NCBI RefSeq assembly: GCF_047324175.1
Contig: NZ_CP178732.1
Coordinates: 62,001-126,000 of the forward strand
Length of the DNA: 64,000 nt
Direction of reading: 5' to 3'
Source: Acerihabitans sp015654925
GTDB taxonomy: Bacteria > Pseudomonadota > Gammaproteobacteria > Enterobacterales > Enterobacteriaceae
Shown in pieces: positions 27,933 to 36,975 of the stretch. The notes beneath the pieces were generated by a model, which did not search any database, was not told the DNA's origin, and saw only the letters and a list, made by a program, of their open reading frames with translations. Each line of letters opens with the position of its first letter. Position 1 is the first letter of the stretch. The position numbers and the translations under genes were made by a program.

Positions 27933-28009
27933 CGGCGAGTAGCGCAGCTTGGTAGCGCAACTGGTTTGGGACCAGTGGGTCGGAGGTTCGAATCCTCTCT
28001 CGCCGACCA
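27933..28009 (+). tRNA. proM: tRNA-Pro (TGG)
   Basis: A complete cloverleaf with anticodon TGG in the loop TTTGGGA and encoded CCA. As far as I can recall it is identical to E. coli proM. It is the last tRNA of the operon and the backbone boundary of the T6SS island. Confidence 0.97.
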
Positions 28010-28054
28010 TATTCCCGATGGTTTGGTTTGCCGGAGTGCAGGCCAGGCCATAAG

Positions 28055-28090
28055 AAAACGGTACGTCATCATGACGTACCGTTTTTTTTT
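28055..28090 (+). terminator. Intrinsic terminator of the tRNA operon
   Basis: A perfect inverted repeat (ACGGTACGTCAT against ATGACGTACCGT) with a tiny loop is followed by nine T. It lies about 45 bp past proM. Confidence 0.92.
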
Positions 28091-28261
28091 GTTTCCAGCC
28101 AGGTATTTTCCCCAGGTCTTGATATCCAGGGACAGTAGTCGCCTTACGGGGGGTAATGCGCAACCGACGGCCGCATGATCCAGAGGGTCGGGGCCGGGGG
28201 ATTGACAAGCAAGGTCCATCATCTGAAGATGAAACCTTAGCCCAGCATAAGGCCCGTTCAG

Positions 28262-28567
28262 ATGAAAAACGCTCCTGCCGTCACCATTCACTATTGTTCT
28301 CAATGTAACTGGCTGCTGCGCGCCGCCTGGATGGCGCAAGAATTATTACAGACCTTCAGCAACGATCTGGCGTCGGTCACCCTGATCCCCGGCACCGGCG
28401 GTATTTATGAAATCGCCGTGGATGGCGAGATTTTATGGGAGCGTAAACAAGACGGCGGCTTTCCAGACGCGGCGCAATTAAAACAGCGCTTGCGCGATCG
28501 CTGTTTTCCCGATCGCGCGCTGGGGCACGTTGATAAACCGCGCGGTCAAAATGATACCCGCCCATAG
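28262..28567 (+). CDS. SelT/SelW/SelH (Rdx) family thioredoxin-like protein
   Basis: This small cytosolic protein of 101 aa begins with a beta-strand followed by a CxxC redox motif (IHYCSQCNW, residues ~9-17) and has a later segment PGTGGIYEIAVDGEILWERK, the hallmarks of the Rdx family. The first motif residue is an ordinary Cys (no in-frame UGA). Family members have poorly defined redox roles. It sits alone between the tRNA operon and the T6SS cluster on the same strand, and need not be part of the T6SS. Confidence 0.8.
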   Translation: MKNAPAVTIHYCSQCNWLLRAAWMAQELLQTFSNDLASVTLIPGTGGIYEIAVDGEILWERKQDGGFPDAAQLKQRLRDRCFPDRALGHVDKPRGQNDTRP

Positions 28568-28821
28568 CGGGTTATTCCCTATGGCGCTTTAATTACTTGC
28601 GTATATCCTATATTCCCATAGCTAGCGGCTATTTTAGCATCCTATTGCAAGATTATTATCACCGCCGACGATTGCTAATCGGCATCAATACTATCGCCTG
28701 CCCTATCAGGCCAGTGGTTGAGCATAAAATCAGGTAAATACCGTAGAGAATTTCCGAGTTTGTTTGGTAGCTTTGTCGCCAATGATTATGGCCTGGCATA
28801 GGCGCCAAAAGGGAACGGGAA
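28568..28821. other. Presumed promoter region of the plus-strand T6SS operon
   Basis: This AT-rich 254-bp spacer lies upstream of the PAAR-like gene. I see no sigma-54 element and no strong -35/-10 pair. A short inverted repeat (ACCCGC/GCGGGT) overlaps the end of the preceding gene at about 28556-28573. SsrB-type regulators recognise AT-rich, poorly defined sites, so binding by the island's response regulator is possible but unproven. Confidence 0.35.
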
Positions 28822-29214
28822 ATGTTTGCTAACTGTCAATTGTTCGGTATGGATCTGGCATTTCCCGACGTCTGTTTGACTCCCATGCCATTGCCGGTAC
28901 CGGTGCCTTATCCCAATATGGCCTTGGGCTGCATGGCGACCCCGCATACTTATAAAGTCCTGTTTGCCGGTTTGCCCGCGCATAATATGGCGACGTTGAC
29001 CTATACCAGTTTCGGGGATAATCCAGGCGTGAATCTGGGGGTGATGTCCGGAACGGTAATGGGAACCTCGCGCCACTTAATCGGTGCTTTCACCACCCTG
29101 ATTAAAGGCTCCCCCGCCACGCGCATGACCAGCCTGAGCTTGCAAAACGGTACCAATATGGTTGGCCTGCGGCTTATCCCCAGCCAGTTTAAAGTCATGA
29201 TGCTTGGCTTTTAA
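28822..29214 (+). CDS. PAAR-like protein (DUF4150), T6SS spike tip
   Basis: This 130-aa DUF4150 protein is a PAAR-like cap for the VgrG trimer. It has the typical start with FPDVCLTPMPLPVPVPYPN, the GCMATPHTYKVLFAGLPAHNM region and a C-terminal part with TRMTSLSLQNGTNMVGL. It carries no C-terminal effector extension. It is first in the plus-strand T6SS operon. DUF4150 proteins often accompany DUF2169 and DUF3540 proteins, both encoded in the facing operon. Confidence 0.85.
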   Translation: MFANCQLFGMDLAFPDVCLTPMPLPVPVPYPNMALGCMATPHTYKVLFAGLPAHNMATLTYTSFGDNPGVNLGVMSGTVMGTSRHLIGAFTTLIKGSPATRMTSLSLQNGTNMVGLRLIPSQFKVMMLGF

Positions 29215-29244
29215 TTGCCGCCGCAATAATTACAGGACCTGTTA

Positions 29245-29799
29245 ATGCGCCAGACGACGTTGCCGCGCCGTTATTTTAGCCGTATCAGAACATCATATTA
29301 TCTGCTTATCCTGGCGGCGGTTATTTTAATCGCCGGCTGTGCGGCGGATGACAATAAACCGGTAAATAATACCCTCCTGACTTTTACCAGTTCCGGCCTG
29401 GTTAATAACGGGGCGCCGCTAAAAATCACGATATTACAGTTAACTCATCAATGTCGTTTTTTGGCCGGGGATTATTACGATCTGCAAGGGGACGCGAATA
29501 AGGTGCTGGCGGAACATCTGCTTGGCAAAAATGAGCTTTTCCTTATGCCCGATGACGCCGAAAAATTAGCAACAGCTATCGCGATCGAATTAGCCCCCGG
29601 CGTCCGTTATCTGGGTATTTTCGCCGAATATAAAGGCATGGCGCATAAAACCTGGCGGTTGGCCGTTGCCCTGCCGGCGCTAGCGAAACCGCTTTTTTTA
29701 ACCAGGCTTTGGACCGGTCCGCGGCCGGACGAGGCCCTGACGATCGAGGTGTCCCCGGCCGGTTTGCGTTACACCGCCGCGGCCCCAGGCGACCGGTAG
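29245..29799 (+). CDS. tssJ: T6SS outer-membrane lipoprotein TssJ
   Basis: TssJ (SciN) anchors the TssJ-L-M membrane complex to the outer membrane. The protein is 184 aa with a lipoprotein signal: the hydrophobic stretch ~17-31 ends in the lipobox LIAGC with Cys32. Ala at +2 suggests outer-membrane sorting. The rest is a beta-sandwich-like sequence (LKITILQLTHQCRF, YLGIFAEYKG), as in the family. It lies 33 bp before tssK. Confidence 0.9.
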   Translation: MRQTTLPRRYFSRIRTSYYLLILAAVILIAGCAADDNKPVNNTLLTFTSSGLVNNGAPLKITILQLTHQCRFLAGDYYDLQGDANKVLAEHLLGKNELFLMPDDAEKLATAIAIELAPGVRYLGIFAEYKGMAHKTWRLAVALPALAKPLFLTRLWTGPRPDEALTIEVSPAGLRYTAAAPGDR

Positions 29800-29832
29800 G
29801 CGTAAACAGAACGAGTGGCAGGAACATTAAAC

Positions 29833-31188
29833 ATGAAAAACGTGCATAAGGTGCTTTGGACCGAGGGAATGTTTTTACGTCCCCATCATTTCCAGCAGGC
29901 GGAAGAGTATCTGGAAAGCTATCAATGGGGCATTCAGCAGAAAAGTTATCCCTGGGGATACTCATACCTGAAAGTGGACGAAAGCCTGCTGGCGCTGGGC
30001 AAGGTGGCGCTGGCGGGGGCGCGGGGCGTTCTGCCGGACGGCACGGCGTTTGATTTTTCGGATGTGTTCGACGCGCCGGCGCCGTTGGATATTCGCGCCG
30101 ATCGCGGCGCATTCACCGTGGTGCTGGCATTGCCGGTCAGGCGCGCCGGCCGTGAGTCGGTGATTTTTAGCGAAGCCGCGGACTCGCTGGCGCGTCACCT
30201 GGCGTTTGAAAAAGAGGTCGACGATGTTAACGCCCTGTCCCTGGGCCGAGCGCAAGTGCAGTGCGGCAAGCTACGTCTGCGACTGATGCCTGAACATGAG
30301 CTGAACGGCGAATGGGTTTCCATGGGCGCGGTGCGCGTGCTGGAAAAAGACCGGGAAGGAAGCGTGGCGCTCGATAAGGGATATATCCCCCCGCTGCTGG
30401 TCAGCCGCGCCAGTCAACCGCTGCAAGGTTATCTGCAGGAACTGATGGGCCTGTTGCACCAGCGCCGCCAACGGCTCAGCCGCCATCTGCAACGGCGGGA
30501 GGAGGGGCGGGACACGGTGGCGGCGGACTTGCTGTTGCTGGCGCTTGTTCACCGGTTCAGCGCCCGGGTGAGCCATTTGCTGGATTTACCGCGCGTCCAC
30601 CCCGAACGCCTGTTCGCCGAATGGTTGCCCTTTGCCCTGGAACTGGCCGTATACCGCCCGCCCCATACCTTCGAGGGTGATTTGCCCCATTATGACCATG
30701 GCGACATCGGCCGCTGTTTCGGCGAATTGATGGCCATGCTGCGCCAGGGTCTGTTTATCATGCTGGAAGAAAGCGCCATTGCATTGCCATTGACCAAACG
30801 GATGCCGGGACTGCAGGTGACGACGTTGCCGGACCGGGATATGTTCAACCAATTCGACTTTATCCTGGTGGTGGACGCGGAGCTGAAGTCCGACGCGCTG
30901 TCGACCGGTTTCCTGGCGCAGATAAAAATTGCGCCGGCCTGCCGTATCAGCGATCTGGTACAACTGCAATTACCCGGCATTCCCCTGCATCGCCTGCCGC
31001 TGGCGCCCCGCCAGCTACCTTACCGGGAGGGATGTTGTTACTTCCAACTGGCGAGAGACGGCGCTTTGTGGCCGCAACTGGTGGAAACCGGGGCGTTCGC
31101 CATTTATCTCACCGGCGAATTCGCCGCGCTGAATTTGTCGTTCTGGGCCGTAAGGCGTCCGCCTGCCCAAGGTAACGCCGGCGCATGA
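29833..31188 (+). CDS. tssK: T6SS baseplate protein TssK
   Basis: TssK is the trimeric baseplate connector between the membrane complex and the TssE-F-G wedge. The ATG at 29833 gives MKNVHKVLWTEGMFLRPHHFQQ, the family start (451 aa), with AGGA upstream; the GTG at 29815 adds six residues and is less likely. The conserved HHFQQAE motif and RVSHLLDLPRVHPERLF are present. It overlaps tssL by 4 bp. Confidence 0.95.
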   Translation: MKNVHKVLWTEGMFLRPHHFQQAEEYLESYQWGIQQKSYPWGYSYLKVDESLLALGKVALAGARGVLPDGTAFDFSDVFDAPAPLDIRADRGAFTVVLALPVRRAGRESVIFSEAADSLARHLAFEKEVDDVNALSLGRAQVQCGKLRLRLMPEHELNGEWVSMGAVRVLEKDREGSVALDKGYIPPLLVSRASQPLQGYLQELMGLLHQRRQRLSRHLQRREEGRDTVAADLLLLALVHRFSARVSHLLDLPRVHPERLFAEWLPFALELAVYRPPHTFEGDLPHYDHGDIGRCFGELMAMLRQGLFIMLEESAIALPLTKRMPGLQVTTLPDRDMFNQFDFILVVDAELKSDALSTGFLAQIKIAPACRISDLVQLQLPGIPLHRLPLAPRQLPYREGCCYFQLARDGALWPQLVETGAFAIYLTGEFAALNLSFWAVRRPPAQGNAGA

Positions 31189-32378
31189 ACGATCGCGAAC
31201 TGACCACGACTCAGCGAACCGGCCACGTTAATCCATTGCTGGAGGCGGCCTTTCCGCTGCTAAACGCCATTTCGCATTTTCGCTACGCGCCCGCGCCGGA
31301 CGATCCGGCGGCGCTGCGCCAGAAAATGATCGCTGAAGTGCGGCGTTTTGAGAAGACATGCCAGGCACTGGGCCTGGACTATAACGTTATCGTCGGCGCC
31401 CGCTATGGTTTGTGCACGTCGCTCGATGAAGCGGCGGCATTAACCCCATGGGGTAAAAGCAGCATCTGGGCGGGAAACGGCCTGCTGGTAGCGTTTCATA
31501 ATGAATCTGGGGGCGGGGAGAAATTCTTCCAACTGATGGCGGCGCTGCTACAGCAGCCGGAGAAGTATATCGACCTGCTGGAACTGCTTTATTTCTGTCT
31601 GCTGTTGGGTTTTGGCGGCCGGTATCGGGTAATGGAGAATGGCCTTTACCGGCTGGAGATCGTGACCCAGCGCCTGGCGCAGCAAATCCGGCGCATCCGG
31701 GGCGATTATGCGCCATCCCTCAGCGATCCGCGGGTCATTTCCCCGCCGCAGCGGCGATCTTCCCGCGGCAGGAATATGCGGTTGGCCAGCGCGCTGCTGT
31801 GCGTCGTCGTCTTGTGTTCCCTCTATATCGGGCTGGACGCCAGGCTGGACTCCGCCGCCGACCGGGTGGAAAAAAGGATTTATAGCCTGCCGCTGCCCAA
31901 ACCCCTGCCGCTGGCGAGCGGGTTTTCATTACCCCAATTGCTGCGGGCGCTGGAACCCGAGATAGCGGCCGAAAAAGTTGCGGTAAGCGTCGTGGACCAA
32001 CGGGTGACCATTACCCTGGGCGGCGGCGATCTGTTTCCCTCGGCCTCGTCGCTGCCGGACCCGTCTTATCATCCGGTTATCAGGCTGATCGCCAGGCATT
32101 TATCCTTGGCGCCCGGCGTCATTACCGTGCGCGGACACAGCGATAATCAACGGATCGCGACCGCCGATTTTACGTCCAATCACGCGCTGGCCGCGGGCCG
32201 TGCCGCCAGCGTGGCGCAGTTGCTGCGCCAGGAATTGTCCCATCCTGAACGGATCAATACCGCAAGCGTCGCGGGGGCGGCCCCCCTGGTGCCCAACACT
32301 ACGCCGAAAAACCGCGCGATCAATCGGCGCATTGACATTGTCTTTAGCATCGCGACCGGCGCCAACGGCATCTCATGA
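31185..32378 (+). CDS. tssL: T6SS inner-membrane protein TssL with C-terminal OmpA domain
   Basis: This is a DotU-type cytoplasmic domain (residues ~15-190, with LELLYFCLLLGFGGRYRV), a single membrane segment (~208-225, SALLCVVVLCSLYIGL) and a periplasmic OmpA-like peptidoglycan-binding domain (~280-390) with GHSDN, the SN..LAAGRAASV helix and NRRIDIVF. The protein is 397 aa. The fused OmpA domain supplies its own cell-wall anchor. It overlaps tssK by 4 bp and precedes tssM by 16 bp. Confidence 0.95.
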   Translation: MNDRELTTTQRTGHVNPLLEAAFPLLNAISHFRYAPAPDDPAALRQKMIAEVRRFEKTCQALGLDYNVIVGARYGLCTSLDEAAALTPWGKSSIWAGNGLLVAFHNESGGGEKFFQLMAALLQQPEKYIDLLELLYFCLLLGFGGRYRVMENGLYRLEIVTQRLAQQIRRIRGDYAPSLSDPRVISPPQRRSSRGRNMRLASALLCVVVLCSLYIGLDARLDSAADRVEKRIYSLPLPKPLPLASGFSLPQLLRALEPEIAAEKVAVSVVDQRVTITLGGGDLFPSASSLPDPSYHPVIRLIARHLSLAPGVITVRGHSDNQRIATADFTSNHALAAGRAASVAQLLRQELSHPERINTASVAGAAPLVPNTTPKNRAINRRIDIVFSIATGANGIS

Positions 32379-32394
32379 AGCAGGAACCCATAGC

Positions 32395-35300
32395 ATGTTA
32401 AGGACTTTAACGGCGCTCGCCGGCAACGGTTTATTTTGGCGCGCCGTCGCCGTCGTTGGGCTTTGCCTGGGGATATGGACCCTGGGGCCGTTAATCGGCG
32501 TCGGGGCGCGCCAACCCTTGGCCTCGGCGGCGGCGCGGCAGGCGGCCATCGGCGCCACGATTGCCATCTGGTTATTGCTGCGGCTGGTTCCCGGCATCCG
32601 CCAGGCCCGTTTCCAGCGCAATCTGCGCCGGCAATTGCAGCCGCTTGATAGCGCAGACGCGGGAGACACGGCGGCTGACGTCACATTGGCGCAAAGCGTT
32701 AAGGGGGCGATGCGTACCCTTAAGCGGCATTATTTCGCCGGCGGCGGCTTAAAACGGCCGTGGCTGGCGGGGTTCAGCCGGCAATATTTATATGCCGCTC
32801 CCTGGTATCTGGTGCTCGGCGCCAGCGGCAGCGGCAAATATAAAGCGTTACAGAGCGCGGGGCTGGATTTTTCCGATCCTGCTCATCACCCGGACGGCGC
32901 GGCGCGGGGCAGCCGGCCGCCAAATCATTGCGCCTGGTATTTCACCCCGCAGGGCGTGCTGCTTTGTCCTTCGGGCTGCTTTTTGCGGGAGGGGAATACC
33001 GCCTGGAGCACGCTGCTGGGGCTGCTCAGGCGCCACCGTTCCCGCCAGCCGATCAACGGCGTGGTATTGGCGGTCAGCGCCTGCGATTTGCTGCATGCAT
33101 CCCGCGACGAACAGTATCGCCAGGCCCTATCCCAGCGCAAGCGGCTGCATGAGCTGCGCCGGCGGTTAGGCATTAATTTCCCGATATATGTCATGATCAC
33201 CAAAGCCGATCGCCTGGCGGGATTCAGCCAATTTTTCAGCCGGTTCGACGGGCCTGAGCTGGAGCAGGCCTGGGGCATGGCGTTTGTTTTGCCAAGCCAG
33301 CCCCCGCACGGCTTCGCCCCGGCCTATGACCGCTTGCAATGGCGATTAAATGCCGCGCTGGCGGATACCCTGCTGGCGGAGCAAGATCCGCACCTGCGGG
33401 CCAGGAGCTTTGTCTTCCCGCAGGCCTTTGCCGCACTGCGGCCGACGCTGCTGCGTTATCTCGATATTCTTTTCGCCCCGTCCCAAGGCGATCCGAACCT
33501 GTGGCCGCGCGGGGTCTACTTTACCAGCGCCAATCAAAAAAATGTCCGGGCGCCAGCCGCGCCGCCGGCGTGCCAAGACAGCATCTTCGATTACCGCTTC
33601 ACCCCGGAGAAGATGCCCGCGGCCAACGAGGATAACCCCCCGGCGCCGCAGAGCTATTTTTTGCAATCGTTGTTCAGGGATATTATTTTCGCTGAGAGCG
33701 GCCTGGCGGGGACGCATTATTGGCGCCTGTATCGCCGGCGGCTGCTGGTTATCGCCGGCTGCGGCGCGCTATCCGTCCTGCTTTGCCTGGCGGGGGGCTA
33801 CTGCATAACCAGCTACCATAATAACCGGCTTTACCTGGCCCAGGTGCAAACGCGCCTCCAGGCGCTGGAACAACAAAGTTCCGCCATACTGCGCGCGTCG
33901 GGGGTCGGCCTGCCGAATTTATTACCCTTTCTTGACGATCTGCGGTTATTAGCCGGCCACGATAAATTCGATGTGCGCCATCCGCCGCTGGACTATCGCA
34001 TGGGGTTGTATCGCGGCGCCATGCTAACGGGTTCGGCCGATGCCGTTTACCAGCATGCGCTTAAACGCATCCTGCTGCCGCTGGTGGCCCGGCAGGCGGC
34101 TACGGTGCTGAGCCTGGCGGATTTCAGCGAGGCGGATAATACCTACCAGGCGCTCAAGGCCTATCAAATGCTCCATGAGCCGCGCCATTACGATGGGGAA
34201 TTTTTGCTGGCCCGGGTCGTCATGACCCTGGAACACATGCCCGGCGCGGCGGGGCTGGACGCCGCCGGACGCGAGCAGTTGCGCCGGCATCTTTCCCGGC
34301 TGATCGACGGCGGGCCGCTGCGCTCCCCCTATCCAAGAGACTGCCGCCTGGTCAAGGCCGCGCAGCGCGCCATCCAGCAACAAACCCTGTCCCAGCGCGT
34401 ATATCATCGTTTGAAGCAGTCATTGCTTAAGGACGGCGGGTTCAAATCGGTCAGCCTGGTCGATCTGGCGGGCGGCGCGGCGGAACAAGAATTGGTGCGC
34501 ATCAGCGGCATGCCGCTAACCGCGGCGGTGCCGGGGCTGTTTACGCCGCAAGGATACTGGCTTGGTTTTCAGCAGCGGCTGGCCGGGGAGATCGCCGGAC
34601 TGCGAGCGGAGGACCGCTGGGTGTTGAATCGGGATCATCCGCTGGCAGAGGACGATGTGGCGGGCAATGTGCGCCAGTGGTATATGAACGATTTTATCCT
34701 GCGCTGGGACAGCTTTCTCAGCGATATCGGCCTCAGGCCCACGCTTGATCTGCACCAGCGCATTAACAGCGTGCGGGTGCTCTCCGGCGAGCGTTCACCG
34801 CTGCGCTGCCTGGTGGTGGGTATCAGCCAAGTTCTCTCGCTGCCGCCGCCGGACATGGCCCGGGGCAAGTTGGCGCATGCCAGCCGCCGCCTGGGCGAAA
34901 AAACCGCGGGCGTGCTCAATAGCCTGTTTTTCCCCACCGGTGCAAACGACGGCGGTGTTTCTCCCGAACAAACGGTGAGAAACCACTACCGGGATATTAT
35001 CGACCTGGCCCGCCCGCAGGGCGATAGCATCGCTTTCGACCCTATCCTCCAGCAGCTCGGCGCCTTATACCGCTCTTTAATTGCGCTGCAAAATAGCGCC
35101 GATGCCGCTGTCGCCTCCGGCGATATCGTGGCCGGACTGCGGGCCGATGCCCAGCGTTTACCGCCGCCGCTGCGCGGCCTGGTGCTCGGGCTGGCCAACG
35201 GGGCCAGCCAGGATACCCAGCGCCAGGCGTGGCTCCGGCTGCGCCGGTTATTCGACACCCAGTTGGGCGACTACTGCCGCCTGGCCATTGCAGGGCGCTA

Positions 35301-35940
35301 TCCCTTAGCGCCGAACGGCGCCATCGACCTGGGCCCTGACGATCTGGCGCGCATGTTTGCGCCCGGACAGGGACTGTCCGACCGGTTTTACCAGCAGCAT
35401 CTGGCGGACAAGGTGAATACCGGCGCCGGCCGGTGGCATTTTTTCCCCTGGGTGCAAGCCGGCGGCAAACCCGGGGACGACGCGATGCTGCAATTTTTCC
35501 GCGCGGCCCGTTATGTTGGCGATGCGTTTTTCCCGCCGGGGGCGCTGCGGCCCTCGTTTTCCTTTACCCTGCGCCCGCAAACCATGGACCACGGTATTCT
35601 GAGCCTGACGCTGGATATTGACGGCCAAACCCTGAGCTATAACCACGGGTCGCCCGCGGACTACCGCCTGAGCTGGCCGGGACCGCGCCAAAGCGGCAAG
35701 GCGCGCCTGACCATGATGTTGGCCGGCGGCGCGACCAGGACTATTGAAAAACAGGGGGCCTGGGCCTTTAACCGCCTGCTGGACTGCGGGAAACATCAGC
35801 GGGTCGGCGATTCCATGACCTGGCGTATTACCTTCACGCTCGACGGCCACGCCGCCACGCTGGAACTCATTCCCGACAGCGTGCGCAACCCTTTTACCAT
35901 GCCCCACTTCAGCTGTGCCGCGCCGGCGGAGCCACTATGA
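32395..35940 (+). CDS. tssM: T6SS membrane-complex protein TssM (IcmF), degenerate nucleotide-binding motifs
   Basis: TssM forms the periplasm-spanning channel that binds TssJ and TssL. The ATG at 32395 gives 1181 aa, the normal size. Membrane segments are at ~13-35, ~48-68 and ~447-470; the IcmF cytoplasmic domain lies between, and the large periplasmic and C-terminal beta domain follows. The P-loop region reads GASGSGKYK (~141-149) instead of GxxGxGKT/S, and the usual DTAGRY-type Walker B block is replaced by LLCPSGCFL (~189-197). TKAD (~268) is kept. ATP/GTP binding is therefore doubtful. It overlaps tssA by 4 bp. Confidence 0.93.
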   Translation: MLRTLTALAGNGLFWRAVAVVGLCLGIWTLGPLIGVGARQPLASAAARQAAIGATIAIWLLLRLVPGIRQARFQRNLRRQLQPLDSADAGDTAADVTLAQSVKGAMRTLKRHYFAGGGLKRPWLAGFSRQYLYAAPWYLVLGASGSGKYKALQSAGLDFSDPAHHPDGAARGSRPPNHCAWYFTPQGVLLCPSGCFLREGNTAWSTLLGLLRRHRSRQPINGVVLAVSACDLLHASRDEQYRQALSQRKRLHELRRRLGINFPIYVMITKADRLAGFSQFFSRFDGPELEQAWGMAFVLPSQPPHGFAPAYDRLQWRLNAALADTLLAEQDPHLRARSFVFPQAFAALRPTLLRYLDILFAPSQGDPNLWPRGVYFTSANQKNVRAPAAPPACQDSIFDYRFTPEKMPAANEDNPPAPQSYFLQSLFRDIIFAESGLAGTHYWRLYRRRLLVIAGCGALSVLLCLAGGYCITSYHNNRLYLAQVQTRLQALEQQSSAILRASGVGLPNLLPFLDDLRLLAGHDKFDVRHPPLDYRMGLYRGAMLTGSADAVYQHALKRILLPLVARQAATVLSLADFSEADNTYQALKAYQMLHEPRHYDGEFLLARVVMTLEHMPGAAGLDAAGREQLRRHLSRLIDGGPLRSPYPRDCRLVKAAQRAIQQQTLSQRVYHRLKQSLLKDGGFKSVSLVDLAGGAAEQELVRISGMPLTAAVPGLFTPQGYWLGFQQRLAGEIAGLRAEDRWVLNRDHPLAEDDVAGNVRQWYMNDFILRWDSFLSDIGLRPTLDLHQRINSVRVLSGERSPLRCLVVGISQVLSLPPPDMARGKLAHASRRLGEKTAGVLNSLFFPTGANDGGVSPEQTVRNHYRDIIDLARPQGDSIAFDPILQQLGALYRSLIALQNSADAAVASGDIVAGLRADAQRLPPPLRGLVLGLANGASQDTQRQAWLRLRRLFDTQLGDYCRLAIAGRYPLAPNGAIDLGPDDLARMFAPGQGLSDRFYQQHLADKVNTGAGRWHFFPWVQAGGKPGDDAMLQFFRAARYVGDAFFPPGALRPSFSFTLRPQTMDHGILSLTLDIDGQTLSYNHGSPADYRLSWPGPRQSGKARLTMMLAGGATRTIEKQGAWAFNRLLDCGKHQRVGDSMTWRITFTLDGHAATLELIPDSVRNPFTMPHFSCAAPAEPL

Positions 35941-36950
35941 ATATCGATCTCTTGCTTACCCCGGTGAGCCACGACGCCCCCTGCGGCGAAAATCTCGAAT
36001 ATGACCCGGTCTTTATGCAGGTGTGCCAGCTGGCGCGCGGCAAGCCGGAACAGCAGTTTGGCGACACTATTATCCCGGCGGTCGAACCGGACTGGCGCGA
36101 GGTGGAAAACCGCGCTTTATCCCTGCTGCGGCGCAGTAAAGATCTGCGGCTGATGCTGCTGCTGGCCCAAAGCTGGACCGCCCTGCGCGCCTTGCCGGGC
36201 TACGCCGACGGAATGGCGTTGCTCAGCGAAGCGCTGTCCCGCTATTGGCCGTCCCTGCTGCCGCCGCTGGCGCTGGACGGCGAGGCCGACCCCTTTGTGC
36301 GGATTAACCTGCTGCGCGAACTGGGCGACGATTTCACCCTGGCGAAACTGCTGCGCCATAGCCGGTTCATGGCCGCCGGCGCGGGCCAGCTGACCTTGGC
36401 CGAGGCCGTGGCCGGTATTGACGGGAGCATGCCGCCGCCGGGGGACTACCCGGGCGGTCCGACGCGGCTGGCGGCTGATATCCAGCGCGGCATCGATGCC
36501 CTGGCGGGTCCCATCGCGCAGATCAACGCCGCCACCGAACGCATTTTTAGCCTGCTGCGCCATCATCTTGGCGACGGCGCGCTACCGGAAATGACCTATC
36601 AGTTAAGTGCCATGGGCGCGCTGGCCAGCGCAATCAGACCCGCGCCGCTTGCGCCGGACAGCGCCGAACGGCCGATCCCCGCGCCGGTGTTATCTCCGGC
36701 CGCGGGGGCGCCGGCGGCATGCCATGGGGCAATCCGCACCCGGGATGAAGCCTATGAGGCGCTCGAACGCGTCAAAACGTATTTTAACCGATATGAGTCA
36801 AGCCATCCTGCGCCGCTGATGATTGAGCGGGTGCAGTTACTGATGAGCCAGGATTTTATGGCGATAGTGCGTAATTTGGCGCCGGACGCTGTGGGGCAAC
36901 TGGAGCATTTTTTTGGCTGCGACAATCAGGGTAGCGGCAATGTGGAGTAA
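35937..36950 (+). CDS. tssA: T6SS protein TssA (ImpA N-domain)
   Basis: TssA caps the growing sheath-tube or nucleates it at the baseplate, depending on class. The protein is 337 aa. The N-terminal ImpA domain (residues ~1-115) has the conserved SHDAPCGENLEYDPVF start and LLAQSWTALRALPGYADGMALLSEAL. The short C-terminal region (~255-330) carries ALERVKTYFNRYESSHPAP, the family helical end, so it belongs to a short-type TssA. It overlaps tssM by 4 bp and lies 25 bp before the sheath gene. Confidence 0.92.
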   Translation: MNIDLLLTPVSHDAPCGENLEYDPVFMQVCQLARGKPEQQFGDTIIPAVEPDWREVENRALSLLRRSKDLRLMLLLAQSWTALRALPGYADGMALLSEALSRYWPSLLPPLALDGEADPFVRINLLRELGDDFTLAKLLRHSRFMAAGAGQLTLAEAVAGIDGSMPPPGDYPGGPTRLAADIQRGIDALAGPIAQINAATERIFSLLRHHLGDGALPEMTYQLSAMGALASAIRPAPLAPDSAERPIPAPVLSPAAGAPAACHGAIRTRDEAYEALERVKTYFNRYESSHPAPLMIERVQLLMSQDFMAIVRNLAPDAVGQLEHFFGCDNQGSGNVE

Positions 36951-36975
36951 TAAGGGCTTTCAAGGAGAACCATAA

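Noticed and set aside
27933..28009. proM as an integration (att) site for the T6SS island
   Set aside because: No repeat of the tRNA 3' end and no integrase gene were found up to hemY.
28556..28573. Hairpin after the Rdx gene as an intrinsic terminator
   Set aside because: The stem is only 6 bp, overlaps the coding end and has no T-tract.
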